Position numbers and translations under genes: made by a program
Notes under the pieces: model-generated
Told to the model about the DNA's origin: nothing
The model's database searches: none
The model's input: only the letters and a program-made list of their open reading frames with translations
Source: an uncultured Anaerotignum sp.
GTDB lineage: Bacteria; Bacillota; Clostridia; Lachnospirales; Anaerotignaceae
Direction: 5' to 3'
Length of the DNA stretch: 56,416 nucleotides
Assembly: GCA_910578425.1 (NCBI GenBank)
Contig: CAJTQX010000015.1
Location: forward strand, 534-56,949
Part shown: positions 50,875 to 56,416 of the stretch, piece after piece
Layout: each line of letters opens with the position of its first letter
Numbering within the stretch: position 1 is the stretch's first letter

Positions 50875-52187
50875 ACACAAAGGATTTGATCAGCATGGCT
50901 GTGCGCAACCTGCTCAAGCGCAAGTTGCGGACAGTCCTGACGGTGCTGGGCGTGGTAATCGGCACAGCGTCCATTGTTGTGATGATTTCCATAGGCATCG
51001 GCATGAATGAGAGCTTTGCCAGACAACTGGAAGGCTGGGGCAGCTTGCAGGTCATAGACGTTTCGCCCAGCGGCGGCATGAGCTATGATGAGGAAAGCGG
51101 CAGGATGAAGCAGGAAAAAAAGCAGGACCCGCTGGATAACAAGGCGGTGGAGACATTTAAGCAGATGGAGCATGTGGAGGCGGCTTCTCCGGTAAAAACA
51201 AGCTACTTTATGCTTGGCGCGGGAAAGTATGTTGCGGACGCGAATATCATGGGCATTGACCCTGCCGCGATGGAGGCTCTTGGCTACAAGGTCGAGGAGG
51301 GGCGCGCGCTGAATGCGGAGGACAGCAGGGCGATTGTTGTCGGCGGGGGCGTGGAATTTTACGACCCTAAGCTGAGCTGGGAAATGCGGTATACCAGCGA
51401 GCCGCCGCAGGTGGAGATTCTGGATAAAAAGATTGACGTCAGCTATGACTGGAACTATGGTTCGCGCTATGCGGACAAAAAGATAAAAGCGACTAAAATG
51501 GAGGTCGTCGGCACGCTTTCCGCGGAGGGGAATGACAGCTATTGGGTTATCATGCCCATCAAGGAACTGGAAAAGATACAAAAGGCAAGGGACGACTGGG
51601 AAAAGTCGAAATATGGCGGAAGCTCCTCATCATCGAACCGGAACCAGACAAAGGAATTTGACGAGGTACGGGTGAAGGTGGACAAAATGGACAATGTGCA
51701 GGCTGTGCAGCAGCAGATCAAGGATATGGGTTTCCGTGCGAGCAGCCTGACAGACCAGCTTGAGGCGATGAAGGAAACTACGAAAATGCTCCGCATCGTG
51801 CTGGGCGCGATTGGGGCGATTTCCATGGTCGTGGCTGCAATCAGTATTACGAATACTATGGTTATGGCGATTTATGAGCGGACGCGGGAAATCGGCATCA
51901 TGAAGGTAATCGGCGCGTCCCTGCGGGATATCAAGCTGCTGTTTTTAACGGAGGCGGCGTTTATCGGACTTGCCGGAGGGCTGGTCGGGATTGTGGTCAG
52001 CTTCGGGGTGTCGCAGGTTGTAAACCTTGTGGCGATGCAGCAGGGCAGCAATATGACTTCTTCTATTCCGATATGGCTGTATGCGGGTGCGGTGGCGTTC
52101 GCGACAGGTATCGGGATACTCTCCGGTTATCTTCCGGCGCAGAGGGCGATGCGCCTGAGCGCGCTGACGGCGATCAAGACGGAGTGA
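50871..52187 (+). CDS. MacB/FtsX-type ABC transporter permease
   Basis: This 438-residue permease has one N-terminal membrane helix (about 22-45, with L-R-T-V-L-T-V-L-G-V-V-I-G-T before the helix end). A large extracellular MacB-PCD domain (about 50-305) follows, then three C-terminal helices (about 310-430) with A-I-Y-E-R-T-R-E-I-G-I-M-K near 325. This is the standard MacB/FtsX layout. An insert near 245-255 reads G-G-S-S-S-S-S-N-R-N-Q. It overlaps the CARDB-like gene by 4 bases. Whether the complex exports peptides or lipids or transmits a signal cannot be told. Confidence 0.92.
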   Translation: MNTKDLISMAVRNLLKRKLRTVLTVLGVVIGTASIVVMISIGIGMNESFARQLEGWGSLQVIDVSPSGGMSYDEESGRMKQEKKQDPLDNKAVETFKQMEHVEAASPVKTSYFMLGAGKYVADANIMGIDPAAMEALGYKVEEGRALNAEDSRAIVVGGGVEFYDPKLSWEMRYTSEPPQVEILDKKIDVSYDWNYGSRYADKKIKATKMEVVGTLSAEGNDSYWVIMPIKELEKIQKARDDWEKSKYGGSSSSSNRNQTKEFDEVRVKVDKMDNVQAVQQQIKDMGFRASSLTDQLEAMKETTKMLRIVLGAIGAISMVVAAISITNTMVMAIYERTREIGIMKVIGASLRDIKLLFLTEAAFIGLAGGLVGIVVSFGVSQVVNLVAMQQGSNMTSSIPIWLYAGAVAFATGIGILSGYLPAQRAMRLSALTAIKTE

Positions 52188-52198
52188 TGGAAAGAGTG

Positions 52199-52348
52199 CG
52201 GGGGCTCCGCCCCCTGCCGCCCCCCCCGCCCGCTTTTTGAAAAAAGCGGGGCAAAAGCTTTTGTTCCCCACGCAGGGCGTGGGGAAGGGGGGACGCTGGA
52301 TCTGGTTGCCAGAATCCCCAGACGCATGGAATGCGGCTGGAAATAAAG
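52199..52348. repeat. Composite hairpin-rich repeat segment
   Basis: Short hairpins follow each other: GGGGGCTCCGCCCCC, CCCGCTTTTTGAAAAAAGCGGG, GCAAAAGCTTTTGT and CCCCACGCAGGGCGTGGGG. CAGACGCATGGAATGCGGCTGG then matches the opening module of the copies at 38648 and 40755. It lies directly after the permease gene and may end transcription. Confidence 0.65.
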
Positions 52349-52429
52349 TTCTTTGTTCCACTTTCTTTCAAGAAAATGGATGGGTTTGGGCAACGTCCAA
52401 GGCTTTCCGGCAGCAAAAGGAGGGGTTAT

Positions 52430-53002
52430 ATGGAAAGGTGGGTAAAGTGGTTTTGTGTGGTGGCTGCCGTTATGGTTCTCCTGAGCCTGTACCCATATCT
52501 GGCGGGGGAAACCATTGGTTTTCGTTTGTTGTGGTACGAGTTTGGCCTTCGGGCGGCGGCGGAACAGGAAACAGAAATCCTGCCGGAGCAGGCGGAGGAG
52601 ATTGGGCGGCGGATAAAAGAAGCACATCCGCAGTTTAGTTTGGCGGAGCCGATACCCTGCGCGTTTGTGTACAACGGGAAAACATATATCCTTAGCCCGG
52701 AGCTGGGCATTCTGTTCCTGCCCGGCTGGGAAACGGACGAGGCGGCGTGCGTGCGGATGACGGAGCCATGGAAACGGTATGAAGGGCTTTACGCCTTTGG
52801 CGCGGTGCAGGAGGGGGACAGCGTGTATTTTGTGCAGGCGAAGGAAAGGAAACGCTTCTGCATGTTTGCGCTCCCGCTGGAAAACACGATCTTCCCGGAA
52901 ACATACCAACTGGAATATCGGCGGTTTGGCCTGGACACGATGGAAACAGAGCCACTGGAAAAGGCGGAATATATGGCTGTGCAGGAAAGACACAGCCTTT
53001 GA
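52430..53002 (+). CDS. Small membrane-anchored protein of unknown function
   Basis: This 190-residue protein has one hydrophobic N-terminal helix (about 6-25) and an extracellular part rich in aromatic and acidic residues. No family is recognised. Y-I-L-S-P-E-L-G-I-L-F-L-P-G near 87 is a notable hydrophobic patch. AGGAGG precedes the ATG at 52430; earlier in-frame ATG codons fall in the repeat. It follows the ABC operon by 240 bases, with repeats between, so it is probably separate. Confidence 0.65.
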   Translation: MERWVKWFCVVAAVMVLLSLYPYLAGETIGFRLLWYEFGLRAAAEQETEILPEQAEEIGRRIKEAHPQFSLAEPIPCAFVYNGKTYILSPELGILFLPGWETDEAACVRMTEPWKRYEGLYAFGAVQEGDSVYFVQAKERKRFCMFALPLENTIFPETYQLEYRRFGLDTMETEPLEKAEYMAVQERHSL

Positions 53003-53026
53003 CAATTATAACAGATGAGAACCTGC

Positions 53027-53060
53027 TGGCAGTCAGGCGATATGTCTGACTGTCTTTTTG
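53027..53060 (+). terminator. Terminator after the 52430 gene
   Basis: GGCAGTCAG pairs with CTGACTGTC around GCGATATGT, followed by TTTTT. Confidence 0.85.
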
Positions 53061-53188
53061 TGAGCTGAAAACTATGGGCTATGCTCATGGCTCAAAAAGC
53101 TTACAGCGGTGAACAGAAAAAGTAAAACCTCCTGTGATACAATAAAAAGGTCTGCTTGAATCAAATAAAATCACAGAACGTTGAGGAT

Positions 53189-53212
53189 ATAAAAATGGCC
53201 TGATTTTGTATA
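53189..53212 (+). repeat. Direct repeat, copy 1, flanking the thiM unit
   Basis: A 24-base segment ending GGCCTGATTTTGTATA matches 54381-54404 in 21 of 24 positions. The two lie 1.19 kb apart, on either side of the TPP riboswitch and thiM. Confidence 0.5.
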
Positions 53213-53251
53213 CAGCAGCACTTTTGTCAGATCAGTTTTGCGGAAAATGGT

Positions 53252-53280
53252 TTGACAAAATCAGAGGGAAATGGTATGCT
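53252..53280 (+). promoter_or_regulatory. Promoter of the TPP riboswitch-thiM unit
   Basis: TTGACA, 17 bases, TATGCT, about 20 bases before the riboswitch. Confidence 0.75.
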
Positions 53281-53296
53281 AAAAGCAGTTTCATAT

Positions 53297-53396
53297 TGTT
53301 GCGGGGGGACTTGCATGGGTGTTATCCCAAAAAGTTGAGAAGGTTAAAACCTGACCCTTTGAACCTGTCAGTTAATACTGTCGTAGGGAAGCAATG
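53297..53396 (+). promoter_or_regulatory. TPP riboswitch (thi box)
   Basis: The class signature is complete: GCGGGGGGACT, then GTTGAGA, CCTGACCCTTTGAACCTG and CAGTTAATACTG-TCG-TAGGGAAGCAA. The ends TTGC and GCAA close P1. It is followed by an intrinsic terminator at 53411-53441 before thiM, so thiamine pyrophosphate should stop transcription. Confidence 0.97.
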
Positions 53397-53410
53397 GAGT
53401 CTGGTTGATG

Positions 53411-53441
53411 ACGCTTGCCTGATTGGCAGGCGTTTTTGTTT
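53411..53441 (+). terminator. Riboswitch-controlled terminator before thiM
   Basis: ACGCTTGCC pairs with GGCAGGCGT around TGATT, followed by TTTTGTTT. It lies between the aptamer and the gene. Confidence 0.85.
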
Positions 53442-53517
53442 GCCGGCGGAAGGGCAGGTGTTTGGGCAGAGGGCTTTAACGGAGAACCCCGTTTATTTTC
53501 AGAAAGGGTGAGTAATA

Positions 53518-54354
53518 ATGCACACAAAGGAAGAAGTAAAACGCCAAATGACAGAAGCTGTGAGAAGGGTCAGGGCGGGAAACCCGATGGTGGGGTCCGT
53601 TACGAATACGGTTACGATTCAATTTGTCGCGAATGCCCAGTTGGCAGTCGGCGGTTCAGCCGCTATGGTTTACCTTCCGGAAGAAGGAGAGTTCCTTGCG
53701 GCTGCGGGAGGGGCTGCATACATCAACGTAGGGACGCTGCTGCCGGTTTATGCGGAAACGCTACCCAGAACGGCGGCAATGCTCCATAGACTGGGAAAGC
53801 CCTGGGTATTAGATCCGGTTGCCGTAGGCATTGGGGAAATGAGGAGCAGCCTGCTCAGGCAGCTTCAGGAATACAAACCCAGCATTATCCGGGGAAACGC
53901 TTCTGAAATCATTGCGCTGGCAGGGCTTTGGGGGCTGGACGGCGGCGCGGACTGCTCCAATGTTCGGGGCGTGGATTCCAGGGATTCTGTTGAAATGGCA
54001 AAACCGGCGGCGGCGGCACTTGCCCGGCATACCAATGGAGCTGTGGCGGTATCCGGAAAAACAGACCTGATCACCGATGGAAAAATTGCTGCTTATTCTT
54101 ATGGGGGTTCACATTTTATGGAAAGGGTTACAGGCTGCGGCTGTTCCCTCGGCGGCGTTGCGGCTGTGTATGCCGCTGCGGCATCGCCGTTTATTGCCGC
54201 GCTTACGGCATCGGCAGTCTATAACCTGGCTGGAAAGCGGGCAGAAAGCAAAGCGCAGGGGCCAGGCAGTTTTTATACCCGGTTCCTTGATGAGCTTTAC
54301 ATTGCCTCTCCGGAGGAGATTGCGGAAAATCCTTTTGAGCTTGAGCGCGTATAG
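53518..54354 (+). CDS. thiM: ThiM-like hydroxyethylthiazole kinase
   Basis: This 278-residue kinase of the ThiM family phosphorylates 4-methyl-5-hydroxyethylthiazole for thiamine salvage. Family blocks are present: V-T-N-T-V-T-I-Q-F-V-A-N near residue 28, L-D-P-V-A-V-G near 98, I-I-R-G-N-A-S-E-I near 117 and R-V-T-G-C-G-C-S-L near 203. Some positions differ from the usual H-N-I-T-N and T-G-T-G-C. The thiamine riboswitch supports the call. No thiE or thiD follows, so the rest of the salvage path is elsewhere. Confidence 0.9.
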   Translation: MHTKEEVKRQMTEAVRRVRAGNPMVGSVTNTVTIQFVANAQLAVGGSAAMVYLPEEGEFLAAAGGAAYINVGTLLPVYAETLPRTAAMLHRLGKPWVLDPVAVGIGEMRSSLLRQLQEYKPSIIRGNASEIIALAGLWGLDGGADCSNVRGVDSRDSVEMAKPAAAALARHTNGAVAVSGKTDLITDGKIAAYSYGGSHFMERVTGCGCSLGGVAAVYAAAASPFIAALTASAVYNLAGKRAESKAQGPGSFYTRFLDELYIASPEEIAENPFELERV

Positions 54355-54380
54355 CAGGGATGGGGATTAAAGTGCGGAGC

Positions 54381-54404
54381 AGAAAAAGGGCCTGGTTTTG
54401 TATA
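54381..54404 (+). repeat. Direct repeat, copy 2, flanking the thiM unit
   Basis: Contains GGGCCTGGTTTTGTATA; it matches the segment at 53189-53212 in 21 of 24 positions. Confidence 0.5.
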
Positions 54405-54418
54405 TATATGGATATATT

Positions 54419-54459
54419 TTCGTCTGACAAAGCGTGTATGCCCTTGTCAGGCGAAGGTA
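54419..54459. repeat. 41-bp hairpin repeat, copy B
   Basis: TTCGTCTGACAA pairs with TTGTCAGGCGAA around a GCGTGTATGCCC core. It matches 37 of 41 bases with the segment at 4385-4425. Confidence 0.65.
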
Positions 54460-54495
54460 GGCGGTATGCTGGAAAAGGCTTGCGGCTTTATGGGC

Positions 54496-54587
54496 GTTGC
54501 CATAAGAAAATTTCACTTTTTGAAATGCCTAAAAAATCAAGATTTTTTAGGGCTATTTCCATTTTAGGAGAAATTTTCTTCGGCAAC
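54496..54587. other. 92-base near-perfect hairpin
   Basis: GTTGCC/GGCAAC, AAGAAAATTTC/GAAATTTTCTT, GAAAT/ATTTC and CCTAAAAAATC/GATTTTTTAGG nest inside one another with few unpaired bases, giving about 33 bp of stem. It is far longer than an intrinsic terminator. An 82-codon frame crosses it but has no ribosome binding site or family match. It may be a structured RNA or a palindromic mobile repeat. Confidence 0.75.
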
Positions 54588-54599
54588 AGCCGTCGGCGT

Positions 54600-54676
54600 T
54601 TGACTTAAGAAATCAATAGAAAAGAAAAATTTGTTTTCTTAAGTCAAGCCGCCTTTCGGGCGGGCCTTTTTGGAAA
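54600..54676 (+). other. 48-base hairpin followed by an intrinsic terminator
   Basis: TTGACTTAAGAAA and TTTCTTAAGTCAA form a perfect 13-bp stem with a 22-base A-rich loop (54600-54647). A CCGCC-TTTCG-GGCGG hairpin with TTTTT directly follows (54649-54674). With the two upstream hairpins this makes a continuous structured block ending in a terminator. The remainder up to 54836 shows no feature. Confidence 0.65.
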
Positions 54677-54836
54677 CAGCATCGAATCTATTTTTCACAT
54701 TTGCCCGGACAGACGCCTGCGGCAATACGCCAACTGGCATTGCTTACGGTGACGAATGGCGTTGAAACGCGCGCAGATTTATGGTAGGATATGCCAAATG
54801 GGATAACATTGCACGATGAAAGGACGGGACGGATTT

Positions 54837-55805
54837 ATGCTGAAAAAAATCGCGGAAAATATATACAGAAAGACCGTACCCCTGCCGCATAACCCTCTGC
54901 GGGAGTTGAACGCCTATATCATTAAAGGGGAGAAGAGCCTGCTCATTGACACAGGGTTCAACAGACCGGAGTGTGAGGAGGCGTTGCAGAGCGCGTTTGA
55001 TGAACTGGGCATTGACGCGGTGGATTTATTCATCACGCATCTGCATTCTGACCATTGTGGGCTGGTGTCGAAATTCGCGAAGGAGCAGAGCCGCGTTTTT
55101 GCCAGCGAAACCGATGGTGAACTGATAAATTTCGCTTCAGGCAATCTCTATTGGAGCATGCTGGACGAGCTGTTCATTCAATTCGGCTTTCCGCGCGCGG
55201 ATTTCGGGCGGAATACGGACATTCACCCTGGGCGGAAATACTGCAACGGAGAGCTGGTGAAATTCACCATTGTGGCAGAGGGCGATGTCCTTGAATACGG
55301 CGGTTACCGGCTGGAAGCAGTTGCCGCGCCGGGACATACGCCGGGGCACATGTGCCTGTATGACAGAGAAAAGAAAATATTGTTTGGCGGCGATCTGATT
55401 CTTGGCACGATTTCGCCCAACATCTGCATTGAGCTTTGCGCGAAAAACCCTCTGCGGGATTATCTGGAAAGCCTTGCGAAGGTGGGGCAGATGGACGTGC
55501 GGCTGCTTCTGGCGGCGCATGGTACGGAAATTACCGATATGAACGCCCGCATACAGGAGCTTTGCGCCCACCACGAAGCGCGGCTGGCGGAGGTGCAGAA
55601 AATACTGGGGGACAGTTGGAAAACGGCGTATATGGTCGCGCCTGAAATGAGCTGGGACATTAGCTGCCGCACGTGGGAGGAATTTCCCGCGCCGCAGAAA
55701 TGGTTTGCGACAGGCGAAGCAATTTCTCATTTACAGTATCTTTATTTTGCAGGGAAAGCGCGGCGGGAAGAAAAGGACGGGGTATACTGGTTCCGGAATG
55801 TATGA
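54837..55805 (+). CDS. Metallo-beta-lactamase-fold hydrolase
   Basis: This 322-residue cytosolic hydrolase has T-H-L-H-S-D-H-C-G near residue 68, the intact two-metal motif. A-A-P-G-H-T-P-G-H near 167 and F-G-G-D-L-I near 187 follow, and A-A-H-G-T-E near 225 supplies the last His. A helical C-terminal part (about 235-322) resembles the winged-helix end of LACTB2/RNase-like members. The substrate is unknown; thioesters, lactones and nucleic acids are all known for the fold. ATG at 54837 or seven codons earlier is possible. Confidence 0.88.
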   Translation: MLKKIAENIYRKTVPLPHNPLRELNAYIIKGEKSLLIDTGFNRPECEEALQSAFDELGIDAVDLFITHLHSDHCGLVSKFAKEQSRVFASETDGELINFASGNLYWSMLDELFIQFGFPRADFGRNTDIHPGRKYCNGELVKFTIVAEGDVLEYGGYRLEAVAAPGHTPGHMCLYDREKKILFGGDLILGTISPNICIELCAKNPLRDYLESLAKVGQMDVRLLLAAHGTEITDMNARIQELCAHHEARLAEVQKILGDSWKTAYMVAPEMSWDISCRTWEEFPAPQKWFATGEAISHLQYLYFAGKARREEKDGVYWFRNV

Positions 55806-55902
55806 CGCCGGAAATATTTGCCCCCGAAGAACGGTTTTTTTGGATACAGTTTCCATGTATACAGGATACCCATAATTTTTCTGAAAAAACTGCAAAAAAG
55901 GC

Positions 55903-55931
55903 TTTACAAGTTTTTAGTCACAATGTATAAT
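55903..55931 (+). promoter_or_regulatory. Promoter of the T-box leader
   Basis: TTTACA, 17 bases, TATAAT, about 30 bases before the T-box stem I. Confidence 0.8.
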
Positions 55932-55959
55932 ACATTCGTATATAGGCAGAAAAACACGA

Positions 55960-56204
55960 AGATGGAGAGAGTATGTGCCCCAGTCCGGCGGCAGAGAGTC
56001 GGGAACTGGTGAAATCCCGGCGTTGGCAGGGTACAGAAGATCACTCCGGAGTGGCAGCCCGAACGGTTTTCCCAGTAGGCGTTGCCGTTGCCCGCGTTAA
56101 GGGACTGCGCCATGCTTGTGGTGTGAATAAGTGGGCGGCTCATGCCGTCAAATCAGGTGGTACCGCGAACCCGTTCGTCCTGTTATGGCGAACGGGTTTT
56201 TTGA
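55960..56204 (+). promoter_or_regulatory. T-box leader, probably isoleucine-specific
   Basis: Stem I shows GGCAGAGAGTCGGG...GGTGAAATCCCGGC. The upper stem is GTGCCC/GGGTAC, and the specifier loop has AGTA on one side and GAA-G-ATC-A on the other, giving ATC (Ile) at 56040-56042. The T-box AGGTGGTACCGCG is at 56155-56167; its TGGT predicts a tRNA ending in A, as for tRNA-Ile. The terminator AACCCGTTCG/CGAACGGGTT-TTTT follows at 56168-56204. The regulated gene must lie after 56204 and is not visible; ileS or a branched-chain amino acid gene is expected. Confidence 0.93.
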
Positions 56205-56221
56205 TTGGTGAAAGGCGGGAA

Positions 56222-56265
56222 TACCTCGGGACGCTGTCCCGAACCCTGCAAGCCCTTTGAAAAGG
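56222..56265 (-). repeat. Hairpin-chain repeat, minus orientation
   Basis: CCTCGGGACGCTGTCCCGA, then CCCTGCAAGCCCTTTGAAAAGGG. It lies 18 bases after the T-box terminator, between the leader and its unseen target gene. Confidence 0.7.
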
Positions 56266-56361
56266 GAAGAGTGTCCTAACGAAGATTTTATAATGCCAGG
56301 AATCTGTTTCTTGATACAATTACTTTGTGCAAACTCTGCGAATAGGGTGCTCCCTTTCCGT

Positions 56362-56395
56362 TGAAGTTTCCCTTCGGGGAGGTACTTTTGTCGCA
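56362..56395. repeat. Hairpins at the right edge
   Basis: GTACTTTTGTCGCAAAAGTAC forms a perfect short hairpin, and TCCC-TTC-GGGGA lies just before. The style matches the intergenic repeat families. The stretch from 56266 to the end shows no gene. Confidence 0.5.
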
Positions 56396-56416
56396 AAAGT
56401 ACCCAAAACTGGGGGG

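Noticed and set aside
53206..53511. 101-codon frame across the TPP riboswitch
   Set aside because: It covers the aptamer and terminator, which explain the sequence fully.
54360..54608. 82-codon frame after thiM
   Set aside because: It runs through a 92-base hairpin and a dispersed repeat and has no ribosome binding site.

Overview
The window is about 50% G+C and reads as chromosomal DNA of an anaerobic, Gram-positive, low-to-mid G+C Firmicute of class Clostridia, probably Lachnospirales. Several things point that way. Ribosome binding sites are strong AGGAGG-type sites and promoters are sigma-A-like TTGACA-17-TATAAT. A ZTP riboswitch, a TPP riboswitch and a T-box leader are present. So are FtsK/SpoIIIE, an SLH surface protein, a PrsA-like foldase and a CoA-transferase of the fermentative 4-hydroxybutyrate/butyrate family. 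The genus cannot be fixed from sequence reading alone; an Anaerotignum-like bacterium would fit, but this is a guess.

Layout. Positions 1-5.5 kb: an SLH protein faces a DUF134/Mrp/NifX-like iron-sulfur operon, followed by a small membrane-anchored protein. 5.6-11 kb: MgtC-like protein, UppP, and the one-carbon operon fhs-folD behind a ZTP riboswitch. 11-21.6 kb: a small secreted protein and a DHFR-like reductase, then the housekeeping run pth-mfd-prsA-like, tig, clpP-clpX. 21.8-30 kb: a metallo-beta-lactamase-fold lipoprotein diverging from an HxlR regulator, threonine dehydratase, an EamA exporter, FtsK/SpoIIIE and a MerR regulator. 30-34.3 kb (minus strand): P-loop protein, ROK glucokinase, GNAT, FeoB, FeoA. 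34.4-41.6 kb: a secreted serine protease with a copper-amine-oxidase-like N-domain and no normal start codon, a PNPOx-fold protein, a CoA-transferase, dCMP deaminase, DUF951, MscS, a PuuD-type amidotransferase and MTA/SAH nucleosidase. 41.7-47.8 kb: small conserved proteins, PrsW protease, tRNA-Gly, a radical SAM protein, DUF503, an XRE regulator, then smpB and tmRNA. 47.9-53 kb: a three-gene ABC system with a large CARDB-like protein between the ATPase and the MacB-type permease, then a small membrane protein. 53-56.4 kb: TPP riboswitch-thiM, a structured non-coding stretch, an MBL-fold hydrolase, and an isoleucine-type T-box whose target lies at or beyond the right edge.

The intergenic DNA is the least expected part. 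A family of hairpin-chain repeats occurs about a dozen times. It reads GGGTCAAG-stem-CTTGCAGGGG followed by a second stem and AAGGTCTT. Stem sequences change from copy to copy while base pairing is kept. Three copies form a tandem array of about 228-bp units at 6421-7085. Other hairpin-rich segments (1-134, 8040-8230, 29756-30014, 54419-54676) look like further families or uncharacterised structured RNAs. There is no CRISPR array, no prophage and no recognisable transposase in the window.
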